From positions 1,426,001-1,490,000 of the forward strand of contig NZ_CP012590.1 in assembly GCF_001278845.1 (NCBI RefSeq): a DNA stretch of 64,000 bases, in the 5' to 3' direction. Source of the DNA: Actinomyces sp. oral taxon 414 (GTDB taxonomy: Bacteria; Actinomycetota; Actinomycetes; Actinomycetales; Actinomycetaceae). A program made the translations under genes and the position numbers. Below, piece by piece: positions 35,608 to 43,067 of this stretch. Within the stretch, counting starts at the first letter, position 1. Each line of letters starts with the position of its first letter. The notes under the pieces were generated by a model. It worked only from the letters and a program-made list of their open reading frames with translations, was not told where the DNA came from and did not search any database.

Positions 35608-38010
35608 TCAGGACCCGGGCCCGCCCCGCCGCCCGGCGTCGTGCTCCCGGGTCCTCTCGGCGTCGGTGGCGGCCCGGTTGTAGGCCAGCGACAGGCCGAA
35701 GCAGACGACGCCGCCCGCCAACAGCGCCAGAATGCGCGTGAGCGAGCTCTGGGCGACGACGTCGAAGGCGGCGAGCTTAATGACCGCCACCAGGACCAGG
35801 GCCAGGCCGTAGTGGCGCAGCGCCGTCGCCCCGATGGCGAAGCCCAGGAGGATGCCCGCCGCGCCCGTGCCCAGGACCACGACCGTCATGACCACGGAGG
35901 AGACCCGGGCGTCGGTCAGTGCGACGATCGACCACCACAGCACCAGGGAGTTCAGTCCGGCCGCGGCCAGGGCCGTGCCGGCGCGGCGGATCCACGGCAG
36001 GAGCAGGCGGTCGGCCGTGACGGTCAGAACGGCGGCGGCCGCGATGAGCGCCAGCGCGGGGACGAGCCGGGCGGAGCCGGCGGCGAGGAGGTCGACGAGG
36101 GCGCCGACGGCGAGGACGGCGGCGCCCACGATCGTGCCGGCCGGGGGAGCCGGGGCGAGGGCCCGCCCGGCGGCGTCGACGCCGGGGCGCCGCCCGATCA
36201 TGGCGCCGCGCGCAAGCGGCAGGGGCGAGGCGCCGGGGTGGAACAGGCCCAGTCCGCTCAGGCCGGCCAGCGCCGCCGACATGAGCGCCGCCCCCGTCGC
36301 GCGGGCGGCGTCGGGCGCCCAGGGCGTCAGCCCGGCGATCAGGACCGGGAACGCGACGGCGAGGGCGGCCCCGTCCAGCCAGGCGCCGGCGCGCAGCGCG
36401 GCGCGGCGCGCGGGCCGGTGCCGCTGCTGGTCGGCGTCGGGCAGCACGGCCTCGCACAGGGGGGAGACGGCCAGCATGACGAGCCCGGCCGCCAGCGCCG
36501 AGGCGAGGGCGGGCCGGTCCCGGTTGCTGGCGAGCAGGGTGGCGACCGCGCCGGCGCCGGCCAGCGGGACGGCCCAGGCGGCGCCCTCGCGCGCCAGGCC
36601 CCACACGGGCAGCGCCACGGCGAGGGCGATCAGGACGGCGGTGCGCGCCTCGACGACCAGAAGCATCGCCCCGACCAGGGCCATGCCCCCGAGGAGGGCC
36701 GCGAGGGGCCCCGGGCGCCTCCCCCGCGGCCAGCGCACCAGGAGGATCACGGCGCTGGCCACGATCTGCACCGCCAGGACGAGCAGCGCCGCGGCCGTCC
36801 GCTGTCCGGGCGCCGTCAGCCTCCCCAGGCTCATGACGGTCACGACGGCGGTGACGCCCTGCACGGCGGCCCAGTCCCAGCCGACGGCGCCGCGCCGGCC
36901 GTGGTTCCACAGCAGGGCGTCGGCCTGGAGGACCTGGGCGTGGAGAAGGGCGATCGTGGCGACGACGAGGCCCAGCGCGGCCGGGGCGAGGTCGGTCGAG
37001 CCCAGGGGCCCCTGCGAGGGCGCGACCAGTGCGGCGAAGGCCGTGGTCGTCACCCCGATCACCGGGTACCACACGGCCCGGGGCATCCGCCGCGCGGTCC
37101 CGGCCAGCAGGGCGCAGGCGACGGCCAGCACCAGGGCGTAGAGATCAATGAGCAGCCACTCCGCGAAGGCGAGCTCGGGGTGGGCCAGGGCGTGGAGGGA
37201 GGCGAAACCCATGGTGACCAGGGCGCCCACCATGGAGACGACGGCGGTGAACACCTGCCGGGTCAGCCGCGACAGGAGCAGCAGCACCAGGCCCCACAGC
37301 GCCATGAGGCCGAAGGCGGGGCGGACGGGGACGAGCCCGTCCAGGAGGACGCCGCTGATAACGGCGACGAAGCCCAGGGCCCCGCCGGTGCCGGTGAGCG
37401 TGGCCGCGGCGACGCGCTGACCGGGGCGGGCGACCGCCAGGCGGGTGCCGGCCCCCGCGAGCGCGAGCGCCGCCAGGGCGAGGGAGCCGATCTTGACGCC
37501 GTCGGGGATGGAGTCCCAGGTCAGGGCGACGAGGCTGACGGCGGCCAGCACAATGAGCAGGGTCGCCGCCGCCGAGAGCAGGTAGCGCCCGATATTGCCC
37601 TCCGAGCGGGTGCGCTCCCGCGGGGCGGGGGTGGCGGCGGGCGGGGCGGCGCCCGGCGCACGGGGCGCGGGGCGCGGTTGGGGCGGCGCCGGGCGGGCCG
37701 GGGCGAGGGCGGCGAGTTCGGGACGGGGCTGCGCCGGGGCCGGCTCGGCGGGCTCGGCGGGCTCGGCCGGCTCGGCGGGCTCGGCGGGCTCGGCCGGGGC
37801 GGCCGGTTCGGCGGGCTCGGCCGCGGCGGCCGGTTCGAACGGCACGGCCGGGGGGTCGTGGGCGGGCGCGGCGTCCTCCACGTGGGCGAGGGCGGCGACG
37901 CGGCGGGCGATCCAGTCGAGCTTGCGCTCCATGAGATCGAGGCGCCGCAGCACCTCGGTCAGGTCCTCGCCCGGCTGGCGCGGGGCGTACGGGTTGTCGG
38001 GGCGGGGCAT
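35608..38010 (-). CDS. DUF2339-like polytopic membrane protein
   Basis: 800 aa. The N-terminal cytoplasmic part has a short coiled coil (LTEVLRRLDLMERKLDWIARR), then a low-complexity Ala-Glu-Pro linker (about residues 55-95, repeats of AEP) and a Pro/Ala/Arg stretch to ~135. From NIGRYLLSAAATLLIVLAAVSLVALTW onward there are roughly 20 or more hydrophobic helices to the end. This arrangement (coiled coil, Pro-rich linker, very many helices) matches the DUF2339 group of predicted membrane proteins; function unknown. RBS AGGAGA precedes ATG 38010. It is divergent from the UDP-glucose pyrophosphorylase gene across 138 nt. Confidence 0.75.
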   Translation of the reverse strand: MPRPDNPYAPRQPGEDLTEVLRRLDLMERKLDWIARRVAALAHVEDAAPAHDPPAVPFEPAAAAEPAEPAAPAEPAEPAEPAEPAEPAEPAPAQPRPELAALAPARPAPPQPRPAPRAPGAAPPAATPAPRERTRSEGNIGRYLLSAAATLLIVLAAVSLVALTWDSIPDGVKIGSLALAALALAGAGTRLAVARPGQRVAAATLTGTGGALGFVAVISGVLLDGLVPVRPAFGLMALWGLVLLLLSRLTRQVFTAVVSMVGALVTMGFASLHALAHPELAFAEWLLIDLYALVLAVACALLAGTARRMPRAVWYPVIGVTTTAFAALVAPSQGPLGSTDLAPAALGLVVATIALLHAQVLQADALLWNHGRRGAVGWDWAAVQGVTAVVTVMSLGRLTAPGQRTAAALLVLAVQIVASAVILLVRWPRGRRPGPLAALLGGMALVGAMLLVVEARTAVLIALAVALPVWGLAREGAAWAVPLAGAGAVATLLASNRDRPALASALAAGLVMLAVSPLCEAVLPDADQQRHRPARRAALRAGAWLDGAALAVAFPVLIAGLTPWAPDAARATGAALMSAALAGLSGLGLFHPGASPLPLARGAMIGRRPGVDAAGRALAPAPPAGTIVGAAVLAVGALVDLLAAGSARLVPALALIAAAAVLTVTADRLLLPWIRRAGTALAAAGLNSLVLWWSIVALTDARVSSVVMTVVVLGTGAAGILLGFAIGATALRHYGLALVLVAVIKLAAFDVVAQSSLTRILALLAGGVVCFGLSLAYNRAATDAERTREHDAGRRGGPGS

Positions 38011-38148
38011 GGGCGGTCTCCTGACGTGCCTGCGGGGATGACGTCCACGCTAGATCAGGGGAGGGCGGATTCATATGGGCGGGCCGGTTCCTGTGGATAA
38101 CCGGTGTCGGCGGCGCGCCCGGGGCGGAGCGGTGGGTACCCTGCGGTC

Positions 38149-39525
38149 ATGAGCGAGAACGGACTCACCGCCGCCCGGGCCAAGATGCGCGACGCCGGGG
38201 TCGCGCAGCAGGCCATTGACGTCTTCACCCACTACTACGCCCAGCTCGAGGGCGGGGCCACGGGCCTCATCCCCGAGGAGACGATCGAGCCGCTCACGCG
38301 GATCGACTCCGTCGACGGGGCCGCGATCGACGAGGACGCGGCCCGCGAGGCGCTCGACCGCACGGCGCTCATTAAGCTCAATGGGGGTCTGGGTACCTCC
38401 ATGGGCATGGACCGGGCCAAGTCCCTGCTCCCGGTGCGGGGCGGGCGGAGCTTCCTCGACCTGCTCGTCGACCAGGTCATGGCGGCGCGCCGGCGCCACG
38501 GGGCGAGGCTGCCGCTGATCTTCATGAACTCCTTCCGCACCCGCGCAGACACCCTGGCCGCCCTGGCGGCCCGCCCCGGCATTGAGGTCGACGGCCTGCC
38601 CCTGGACTTCCTGCAGAACCGCGAGCCCAAGCTGCGGGCCGACGACCTGAGCCCGGTGCAGTGGCCCGCCGACCCCGAGCTGGAGTGGTGCCCGCCCGGT
38701 CACGGCGATATCTATACGGCCCTGATGGCCTCCGGGGTCCTCGACGCCCTGCTGGAGCGCGGCTACCGGTACGCCATGACCTCCAACTCCGACAATCTGG
38801 GGGCGGCCCCCTCCGCCCGCCTCGCCGGCTGGTTCGCGGCCTCCGGCGCCCCCTACGCCCCGGAGGTGTGCCGCCGCACGCCCGCCGACGTCAAGGGCGG
38901 TCACCTGGCGGTGCGCCGGAGCGACGGGCGCATTATTCTGCGCGACACGGCGCAGACGCCCCCCGAGCAGATGCACTACTTCACCGACCAGTTCCGCCAC
39001 CCCTTCTTCCACACCAATAACCTCTGGTTCGACTTGGAGGTCCTGCGTGACACGCTGGTCGAGCGCGGGGGGATCCTCGGTCTGCCGCTCATCCGCAATG
39101 AGAAGACGGTCGATCCCGCCGATCCCGCCTCCACGCCCGTCATTCAGATGGAGACGGCCATGGGCGCGGCCGTCGAGGCCTTCGAGGGGGCCGCCGCCGT
39201 GGAGGTGCCGCGCAGCCGGTTCCTGCCGGTCAAGACCACCAACGACCTGCTGCTGGTGCGTTCGGACGTCTACGAGGTCGACGACGACGGGCTGCTGCGA
39301 ATGGTGCCGGAGCGGGCCTGCGCGGTGAGTCTCGATGGGCGTTTCTACAAGAGGATCGGCGACTTCGAGGCCCGCTTCCCCCACGGCGTCCCGTCCATCC
39401 GCGCCGCGCAGTCCCTGAGCGTGGAGGGCGACTGGACCTTCGGGGCCGGCGTCGTGGTCACCGGCCGGGCGCGCATCGGGTCGGAGGGCTCGCCCGGCAT
39501 GATCCCCGCCGGCGCCCGGATCTGA
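38149..39525 (+). CDS. UTP--glucose-1-phosphate uridylyltransferase (eukaryotic-type UDPGP family)
   Basis: 458 aa. It makes UDP-glucose from UTP and glucose-1-phosphate for glycans and galactose metabolism. The nucleotide-binding motif is LIKLNGGLGTSMGMDRAKSLLPV (residues ~75-97), then MTSNSDNLGAAP, EVCRRTPADVKGGHLA and FHTNNLWFDLEVL. These are motifs of the UDPGP family found in eukaryotes and in some actinobacteria such as bifidobacteria, not of the shorter bacterial GalU. ATG 38149 is 12 nt after TACCCT (38137-38142), again leaderless-like. The tRNA-Val(CAC) gene converges on its 3' end. Confidence 0.93.
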   Translation: MSENGLTAARAKMRDAGVAQQAIDVFTHYYAQLEGGATGLIPEETIEPLTRIDSVDGAAIDEDAAREALDRTALIKLNGGLGTSMGMDRAKSLLPVRGGRSFLDLLVDQVMAARRRHGARLPLIFMNSFRTRADTLAALAARPGIEVDGLPLDFLQNREPKLRADDLSPVQWPADPELEWCPPGHGDIYTALMASGVLDALLERGYRYAMTSNSDNLGAAPSARLAGWFAASGAPYAPEVCRRTPADVKGGHLAVRRSDGRIILRDTAQTPPEQMHYFTDQFRHPFFHTNNLWFDLEVLRDTLVERGGILGLPLIRNEKTVDPADPASTPVIQMETAMGAAVEAFEGAAAVEVPRSRFLPVKTTNDLLLVRSDVYEVDDDGLLRMVPERACAVSLDGRFYKRIGDFEARFPHGVPSIRAAQSLSVEGDWTFGAGVVVTGRARIGSEGSPGMIPAGARI

Positions 39526-39561
39526 GGCGGCGGGGATCGTCGCGTCCCCCCGGTCCGCCGG

Positions 39562-39637
39562 TGGTGGGCGATACTGGAATCGAACCAGTGACCTCCTCGG
39601 TGTGAACGAGGCGCTCTAACCCCTGAGCCAATCGCCC
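39562..39637 (-). tRNA. tRNA-Val (anticodon CAC)
   Basis: Minus-strand cloverleaf: acceptor GGGCGAT/ATCGCCC, D arm GCTC...GAGC, anticodon stem CCTCG/CGAGG with loop TTCACAC (CAC), T arm ACTGG-TTCGATT-CCAGT, discriminator A and encoded CCA (39562-39564). Reads GUG codons. Confidence 0.97.
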
Positions 39638-39714
39638 GGCGCGGAGACAGGGTATCGGGGCGGCGCCCGGCGCGGCAAACAGGGGGCCGGTGAGGTGTCT
39701 CACCGCGGGGCCGT

Positions 39715-39745
39715 TTGGTCAGCTCCACCGGGTGGGTGCTATGGT
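39715..39745 (+). promoter_or_regulatory. Probable promoter of the Gly-Cys-Val tRNA cluster
   Basis: TTGGTC (39715-39720), 19-nt spacer and extended -10 TGCTATGGT ending at 39745, about 39 nt before the tRNA-Gly 5' end. Spacer is slightly long; assignment rests on motif and position. Confidence 0.5.
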
Positions 39746-39783
39746 TTCCCAGCACCGGGCGGGTCGTCCCGCCGCGGGCCCAT

Positions 39784-39856
39784 GCGGATGTGGCTCAGTT
39801 GGTAGAGCATCACCTTGCCAAGGTGAGGGTCGCGGGTTCGAGTCCCGTCATCCGCT
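39784..39856 (+). tRNA. tRNA-Gly (anticodon GCC)
   Basis: Acceptor GCGGATG/CATCCGC, D arm GCTCAGTTGGTAGAGC, anticodon stem TCACC/GGTGA with loop TTGCCAA (GCC), T arm GCGGG-TTCGAGT-CCCGT, discriminator U, CCA not fully encoded. Confidence 0.97.
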
Positions 39857-39895
39857 CCGAGGAGCGGGGGGCCGCCGGCGCCCGGCATTCTCGGC

Positions 39896-39966
39896 GGTGG
39901 GTTGGCCGAGGGGCTAGGCACCGGCCTGCAAAGCCGTTCACACCGGTTCGAATCCGGTACCCACCT
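39896..39966 (+). tRNA. tRNA-Cys (anticodon GCA)
   Basis: Acceptor GGTGGGT/ACCCACC, anticodon loop CTGCAAA (GCA), T arm ACCGG-TTCGAAT-CCGGT and discriminator U73, the main identity element for Cys. 71 nt, CCA not encoded. Lies 39 nt after tRNA-Gly and 1 nt before tRNA-Val, so the three are probably one transcript. Confidence 0.97.
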
Positions 39967-39967
39967 C

Positions 39968-40042
39968 GGGCGATTGGCGCAGCGGGAGCGCGCTTCCCTG
40001 ACACGGAAGAGGTCACTGGTTCGATCCCAGTATCGCCCACCA
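39968..40042 (+). tRNA. tRNA-Val (anticodon GAC)
   Basis: Acceptor GGGCGAT/ATCGCCC, anticodon stem CTTCC/GGAAG with loop CTGACAC (GAC), T arm ACTGG-TTCGATC-CCAGT, discriminator A, encoded CCA at 40040-40042. It shares the acceptor and T-arm sequence almost exactly with the divergently placed tRNA-Val(CAC). Confidence 0.97.
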
Positions 40043-40121
40043 CCGTCCGCCCCCGGCCCGGCCGGCACCCGAAGGTTGCATTCAGGTCACAATGTGCGCG
40101 CGCGTGACGTAGGGTGATGGC

Positions 40122-40691
40122 ATGCCCTTGAGGAATCAGGACGAATGCGAGACCTGGGTCAGGCAGAGACTGGAGGACATTCGGCGCGACGGAGCCGTCG
40201 TCTTCCAGTCCGACGGCGGTATGGCCCGGCGGCGCCTGGTCGTCTTCTCGGCCTTCACGGTGATCCCGTGCCTGATCGCCGTGGTCGCCGGGATCGCCGC
40301 GGGGCGGGCTGCGCCGGCGATCGGCGGCGCGCTCGCCGCGGTCCTCTTCCTCGGGTTCTGGATCATTAACTACCGCGTGGAGTCAATGGTCTCGCGTCTG
40401 ATCCTCACGCCCGCCGGCCTGCGCCACGACAAGCTCAAGGGCGGGGCCTGGACGTTGCAGTGGTTCCACCGGTGGTGCGATGTCACGGAGATCCGCGAGG
40501 CGCGGGCGCGGGTGCCCGGGAGCTCGTCCATGCGCAGGAACGACATGGGTACTCGCGCCCATCTGACGGACGGCACCCAGGTGCTCCTGCCGGATCTGGT
40601 CTTCGCCAACGACCTGGAGGAGGGGCGCGAACTGCTGCGGGCCGCCCATCAGCTCTTCTTCGACTTCTCGCGCTCCGTCGGCGTCTCCTAG
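40122..40691 (+). CDS. Small membrane protein with two helices, function unknown
   Basis: 189 aa. N-terminal cytoplasmic segment (~residues 1-38), two adjacent transmembrane helices (RLVVFSAFTVIPCLIAVVAG and AIGGALAAVLFLGFWII, ~40-87), then a ~100-residue soluble domain with beta-rich pattern (SMVSRLILTPAGLRHDKL, WCDVTEIREARARVPG, THLTDGTQVLLPDLVFAN-like strands). The helix pair plus PH-like beta domain resembles small bacterial membrane PH-domain proteins, but I cannot assign a family. TAGGGT at 40110-40115 is 12 nt before ATG 40122, suggesting a leaderless start. Confidence 0.65.
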   Translation: MPLRNQDECETWVRQRLEDIRRDGAVVFQSDGGMARRRLVVFSAFTVIPCLIAVVAGIAAGRAAPAIGGALAAVLFLGFWIINYRVESMVSRLILTPAGLRHDKLKGGAWTLQWFHRWCDVTEIREARARVPGSSSMRRNDMGTRAHLTDGTQVLLPDLVFANDLEEGRELLRAAHQLFFDFSRSVGVS

Positions 40692-40720
40692 GCCCGCCGC
40701 CGTCCCCGGGGTCCCCAGGA

Positions 40721-42028
40721 TCATGGCGCCGCGTCGACCGCATCCCACTGCGAGGGCAGGCCCAGGGTCCGCAGCCGCCGGGAGGCCAGCATGAGGGCGA
40801 GGGTGAGGGCCCCCAGCGCGGCGAAGCCCCAGAAGGTCCCGGCCCGTCCCACCACGTCGAGCCCGCGTCCCGCCAGCCAGGGGGCCGCGGCGGGCAGGCC
40901 GAGGTTAATGAGCAGGAGGGCGCCGCCGACCCGGCCGAACATTCCGGTGGGGATGAGCCGCATGATGTAGCCGCCCCCCACGGCGTTCATAATCGGTACG
41001 ACGCAGAAGAACGGGACCAGCAGGAGGGCCCGGCCGGGCACCGAGGGGACGAGGGCGAAGCCCGCGGCGCCGACCGCCGTTATGGCGGTGGACGCCAGGA
41101 GGAGGATGCCGCCGCGCACGCGCCGGCTGAGCCACGTCGCGCCGGCCGCCCCCGCGAGCATGGCGGCGCCCGATCCCATGGTGAGCGCCCCGATCCGGGC
41201 GGCGGACAGCCCGTCGTGGGACCAGTCGAGGACGACGGCGTTGTAGGTCCCGGCCCCGACGATGCTAATGAGCCCGAAGACGAGGGACAGGAAGAGCAGG
41301 AAGGGCCGCCCGGCGAGCCAGCGCCAGCCCTCGACGGTCTCGGCGCAGGCGCGGCGCGCCCCGGCGATCGGGCCCGGCCGCCCGGGGCCCTGCGCGCCCG
41401 GAGCGGGCCCGATCGCCGGGCGGGTGTCGGCCCGCACCCGCCAGACGCTCGCGGCGGCCAGGACGTGCCCCGCCGCCTCGGCGAGGAGGGGGGCGGCGGG
41501 ACAGACGGACATGAGCGCCCCGCCCACCGGGTTGCTCGCGATGGACAGGACCGATTCGCGCGCCTGGTTGGCGGCCTGCGCCGAGGGGTAGCGGTCCGGG
41601 GGCACGACGTGCTTGATCATGGCGTTCGAGGCCAGGCCGAATACCCCGGCGCAGGCGCCGGAGGCGGCCGCGACCGCGAGCAGGACCGGCGCGGTGAGGG
41701 CCCCCAGCCGCCAGGCGAGCGCCGCCGCGCCGTAGATCGCCGCCCGCGCGAGGTCGCCCAGGATGATCAGGCGCTTGCGGTCCACCCGGTCGACGACGAC
41801 GCCGCCCGGGACGGTCATGACGGCGGACATGATCGAGCCCGCGGTGCCGACGAGCCCGGCCGTCGTGAGCGATCCGGTGGCCGCGTAGGCGATGAGCGGC
41901 ATGGCGAACACGCGCAGGGACGAGCCGAAGTCCGCCAGAGTGTCGCCGGCGAACCACAGCAGGTAGTCCCGGTCGCGCCACAGGGGCGCCGAGGAGGGGC
42001 GGGGGGAGCCGGGGGGAGCCGTGACCAT
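40721..42028 (-). CDS. MFS transporter (probable efflux permease)
   Basis: 435 aa, about 12 transmembrane helices. After a short N-terminus comes PLWRDRDYLLWFAGDTLADFG, the helix 2-3 loop with PGGVVVDRVDRKRLIILGDL (the MFS DRxxR/K motif A variant), a central Arg-rich loop near residue 200, and TKF-like repeats in the second half. It resembles the enterobactin/macrolide exporter-type (MefA/EntS-like) MFS group; substrate unknown. The start is uncertain: ATG 42028 is used, with GTG at 42034, 42043 and 42052 as alternatives. It is divergent from an ArsR-like regulator, which probably controls it; a possible operator is the imperfect inverted repeat TGCGCAA-GAGATA-TTGCAGT at 42057-42076. Confidence 0.85.
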   Translation of the reverse strand: MVTAPPGSPRPSSAPLWRDRDYLLWFAGDTLADFGSSLRVFAMPLIAYAATGSLTTAGLVGTAGSIMSAVMTVPGGVVVDRVDRKRLIILGDLARAAIYGAAALAWRLGALTAPVLLAVAAASGACAGVFGLASNAMIKHVVPPDRYPSAQAANQARESVLSIASNPVGGALMSVCPAAPLLAEAAGHVLAAASVWRVRADTRPAIGPAPGAQGPGRPGPIAGARRACAETVEGWRWLAGRPFLLFLSLVFGLISIVGAGTYNAVVLDWSHDGLSAARIGALTMGSGAAMLAGAAGATWLSRRVRGGILLLASTAITAVGAAGFALVPSVPGRALLLVPFFCVVPIMNAVGGGYIMRLIPTGMFGRVGGALLLINLGLPAAAPWLAGRGLDVVGRAGTFWGFAALGALTLALMLASRRLRTLGLPSQWDAVDAAP

Positions 42029-42132
42029 GGGCACAGCATGCACTCGCAACACCCAATGCGCAAGAGATATTGCAGTACGGGTTGTGCGGGACGGGTTTTG
42101 CGGAGCCCCTCCCGTCCCCCTACCGTTGACCC

Positions 42133-42768
42133 ATGCCGCGCCGCGTCGCCGATCCCGCCGTCATGAGGGCCCTCGCGCACCCGCTACGCCTGGCCATCCT
42201 CGCCGAGATGTGGGACACCGACCGGCCGCTGCGGGCGACCGACCTCGCCGAAATCCTCGGCGAACCCGCCAACTCCATCAGCTACCACATCCGCAGGCTG
42301 CGGGACGCCGGCTACGTCCTCGACTCCTCGGGCCCCGAGGGCGCCACGGCGCGCGACCACTGGTACGTCTCGCCCCAGCGCGGGATCACCGGCGACGACG
42401 ACGCGACCGACGCCGACGGGCTGCGCGAGGCCTTCGGCGCCGTGCTGCGCACGCGCTACAGCCAGGTGGCCGAGCACGTCATCGACGCGCAGGCGGCGCA
42501 GGAGAAGCCCCTGGTCCACGTCGACGACATGATCTGGCTGCCGCAGGACCTGGCCCGCGCCTACGTCCGGCGCCTGGCCGACCTGGCCGACGAGATGCGC
42601 CGGGCGGCCGCCGCCGCCCGCACCAGCGCCGAGCCCGGCACCCCCTTCACCCGCTACACCGTCACCGTCGACCTGGTGCCCCAGATCCGCCGGGGCGAGC
42701 GCCTGGAGCTGCCGGTCGAGCGCACGCCCGTGCGCGCCGACCGGGACGACCAGCCGGACGCGTTCTAG
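42133..42768 (+). CDS. ArsR-type winged-helix transcriptional regulator
   Basis: 211 aa. The N-terminal winged helix-turn-helix (residues ~8-75) shows MRALAHPLRLAILAEMWDTD, LRATDLAEILGEPANSISYHIRRLRDAGYV, the recognition helix pattern of ArsR/SmtB-like repressors. No Cys metal-binding motif is present, so it is not an obvious metal sensor. The C-terminal ~130 residues resemble the helical dimerisation part of ArsR-family regulators of antibiotic or lipid exporters. TACCGT at 42121-42126, 12 nt before ATG 42133, suggests a leaderless start. Divergent from the MFS gene over ~100 nt, a typical repressor-exporter pair. Confidence 0.85.
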   Translation: MPRRVADPAVMRALAHPLRLAILAEMWDTDRPLRATDLAEILGEPANSISYHIRRLRDAGYVLDSSGPEGATARDHWYVSPQRGITGDDDATDADGLREAFGAVLRTRYSQVAEHVIDAQAAQEKPLVHVDDMIWLPQDLARAYVRRLADLADEMRRAAAAARTSAEPGTPFTRYTVTVDLVPQIRRGERLELPVERTPVRADRDDQPDAF

Positions 42769-42994
42769 CCCAGCAGGCCCAGGCGGGCGAAGGCCCTGGC
42801 CAGGCCGTCGGCCTCGACGTCGTCGGTCACCAGGTCCGCCGCGGCCCGCACCGGCTGCGGGGCGTTGCCCATGGCCACGCCCACGGCGCAGTGGCGGAGT
42901 CGGGCAGGACGCCCGTGTAGGTGACCAGGGTGCCGTCGACGTCGACCAGGATAATGCGCCGCCCCGGCAGGCCCGCGCGGGTGGTGGTGCTCAT
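42765..42994 (-). pseudogene. HAD-superfamily (Cof-type) hydrolase, internally deleted remnant
   Basis: From ATG 42994 the minus strand reads [20 protein letters not shown] then [14 protein letters not shown], the start of a Cof-type phosphatase with motif I DVDGTL. It then passes into another frame that reads CAVGVAMGNAPQPVRAAADL, DDVEADGLARAFARLGLLG and a TAG at 42765-42767, the typical C-terminus (motif IV GxAMGNA, then a final helix ending in GLL). About 200 codons between these parts are missing and the frame is shifted (230 nt in total), so no functional enzyme can be made. The remnant's stop overlaps the ArsR gene's stop. Confidence 0.85.
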
Positions 42995-43067
42995 GACCGG
43001 CAACCTACCGGGGCGCCCCCGGGCCGCGACAGCCCCGCCCCGCCCCGTCTGCTCTAGGGTGCCTGCC

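Noticed and set aside
35641..38100. 819-codon plus-strand open frame opposite the DUF2339-like gene
   Set aside because: Gly/Arg/Gln-rich, no hydrophobic or domain pattern; the minus-strand product has a coherent membrane topology and an RBS.
39562..40042. tRNA cluster as an integration site
   Set aside because: No integrase, duplicated tRNA 3' end or compositional shift nearby; the similar ends of the two tRNA-Val genes reflect shared identity elements.
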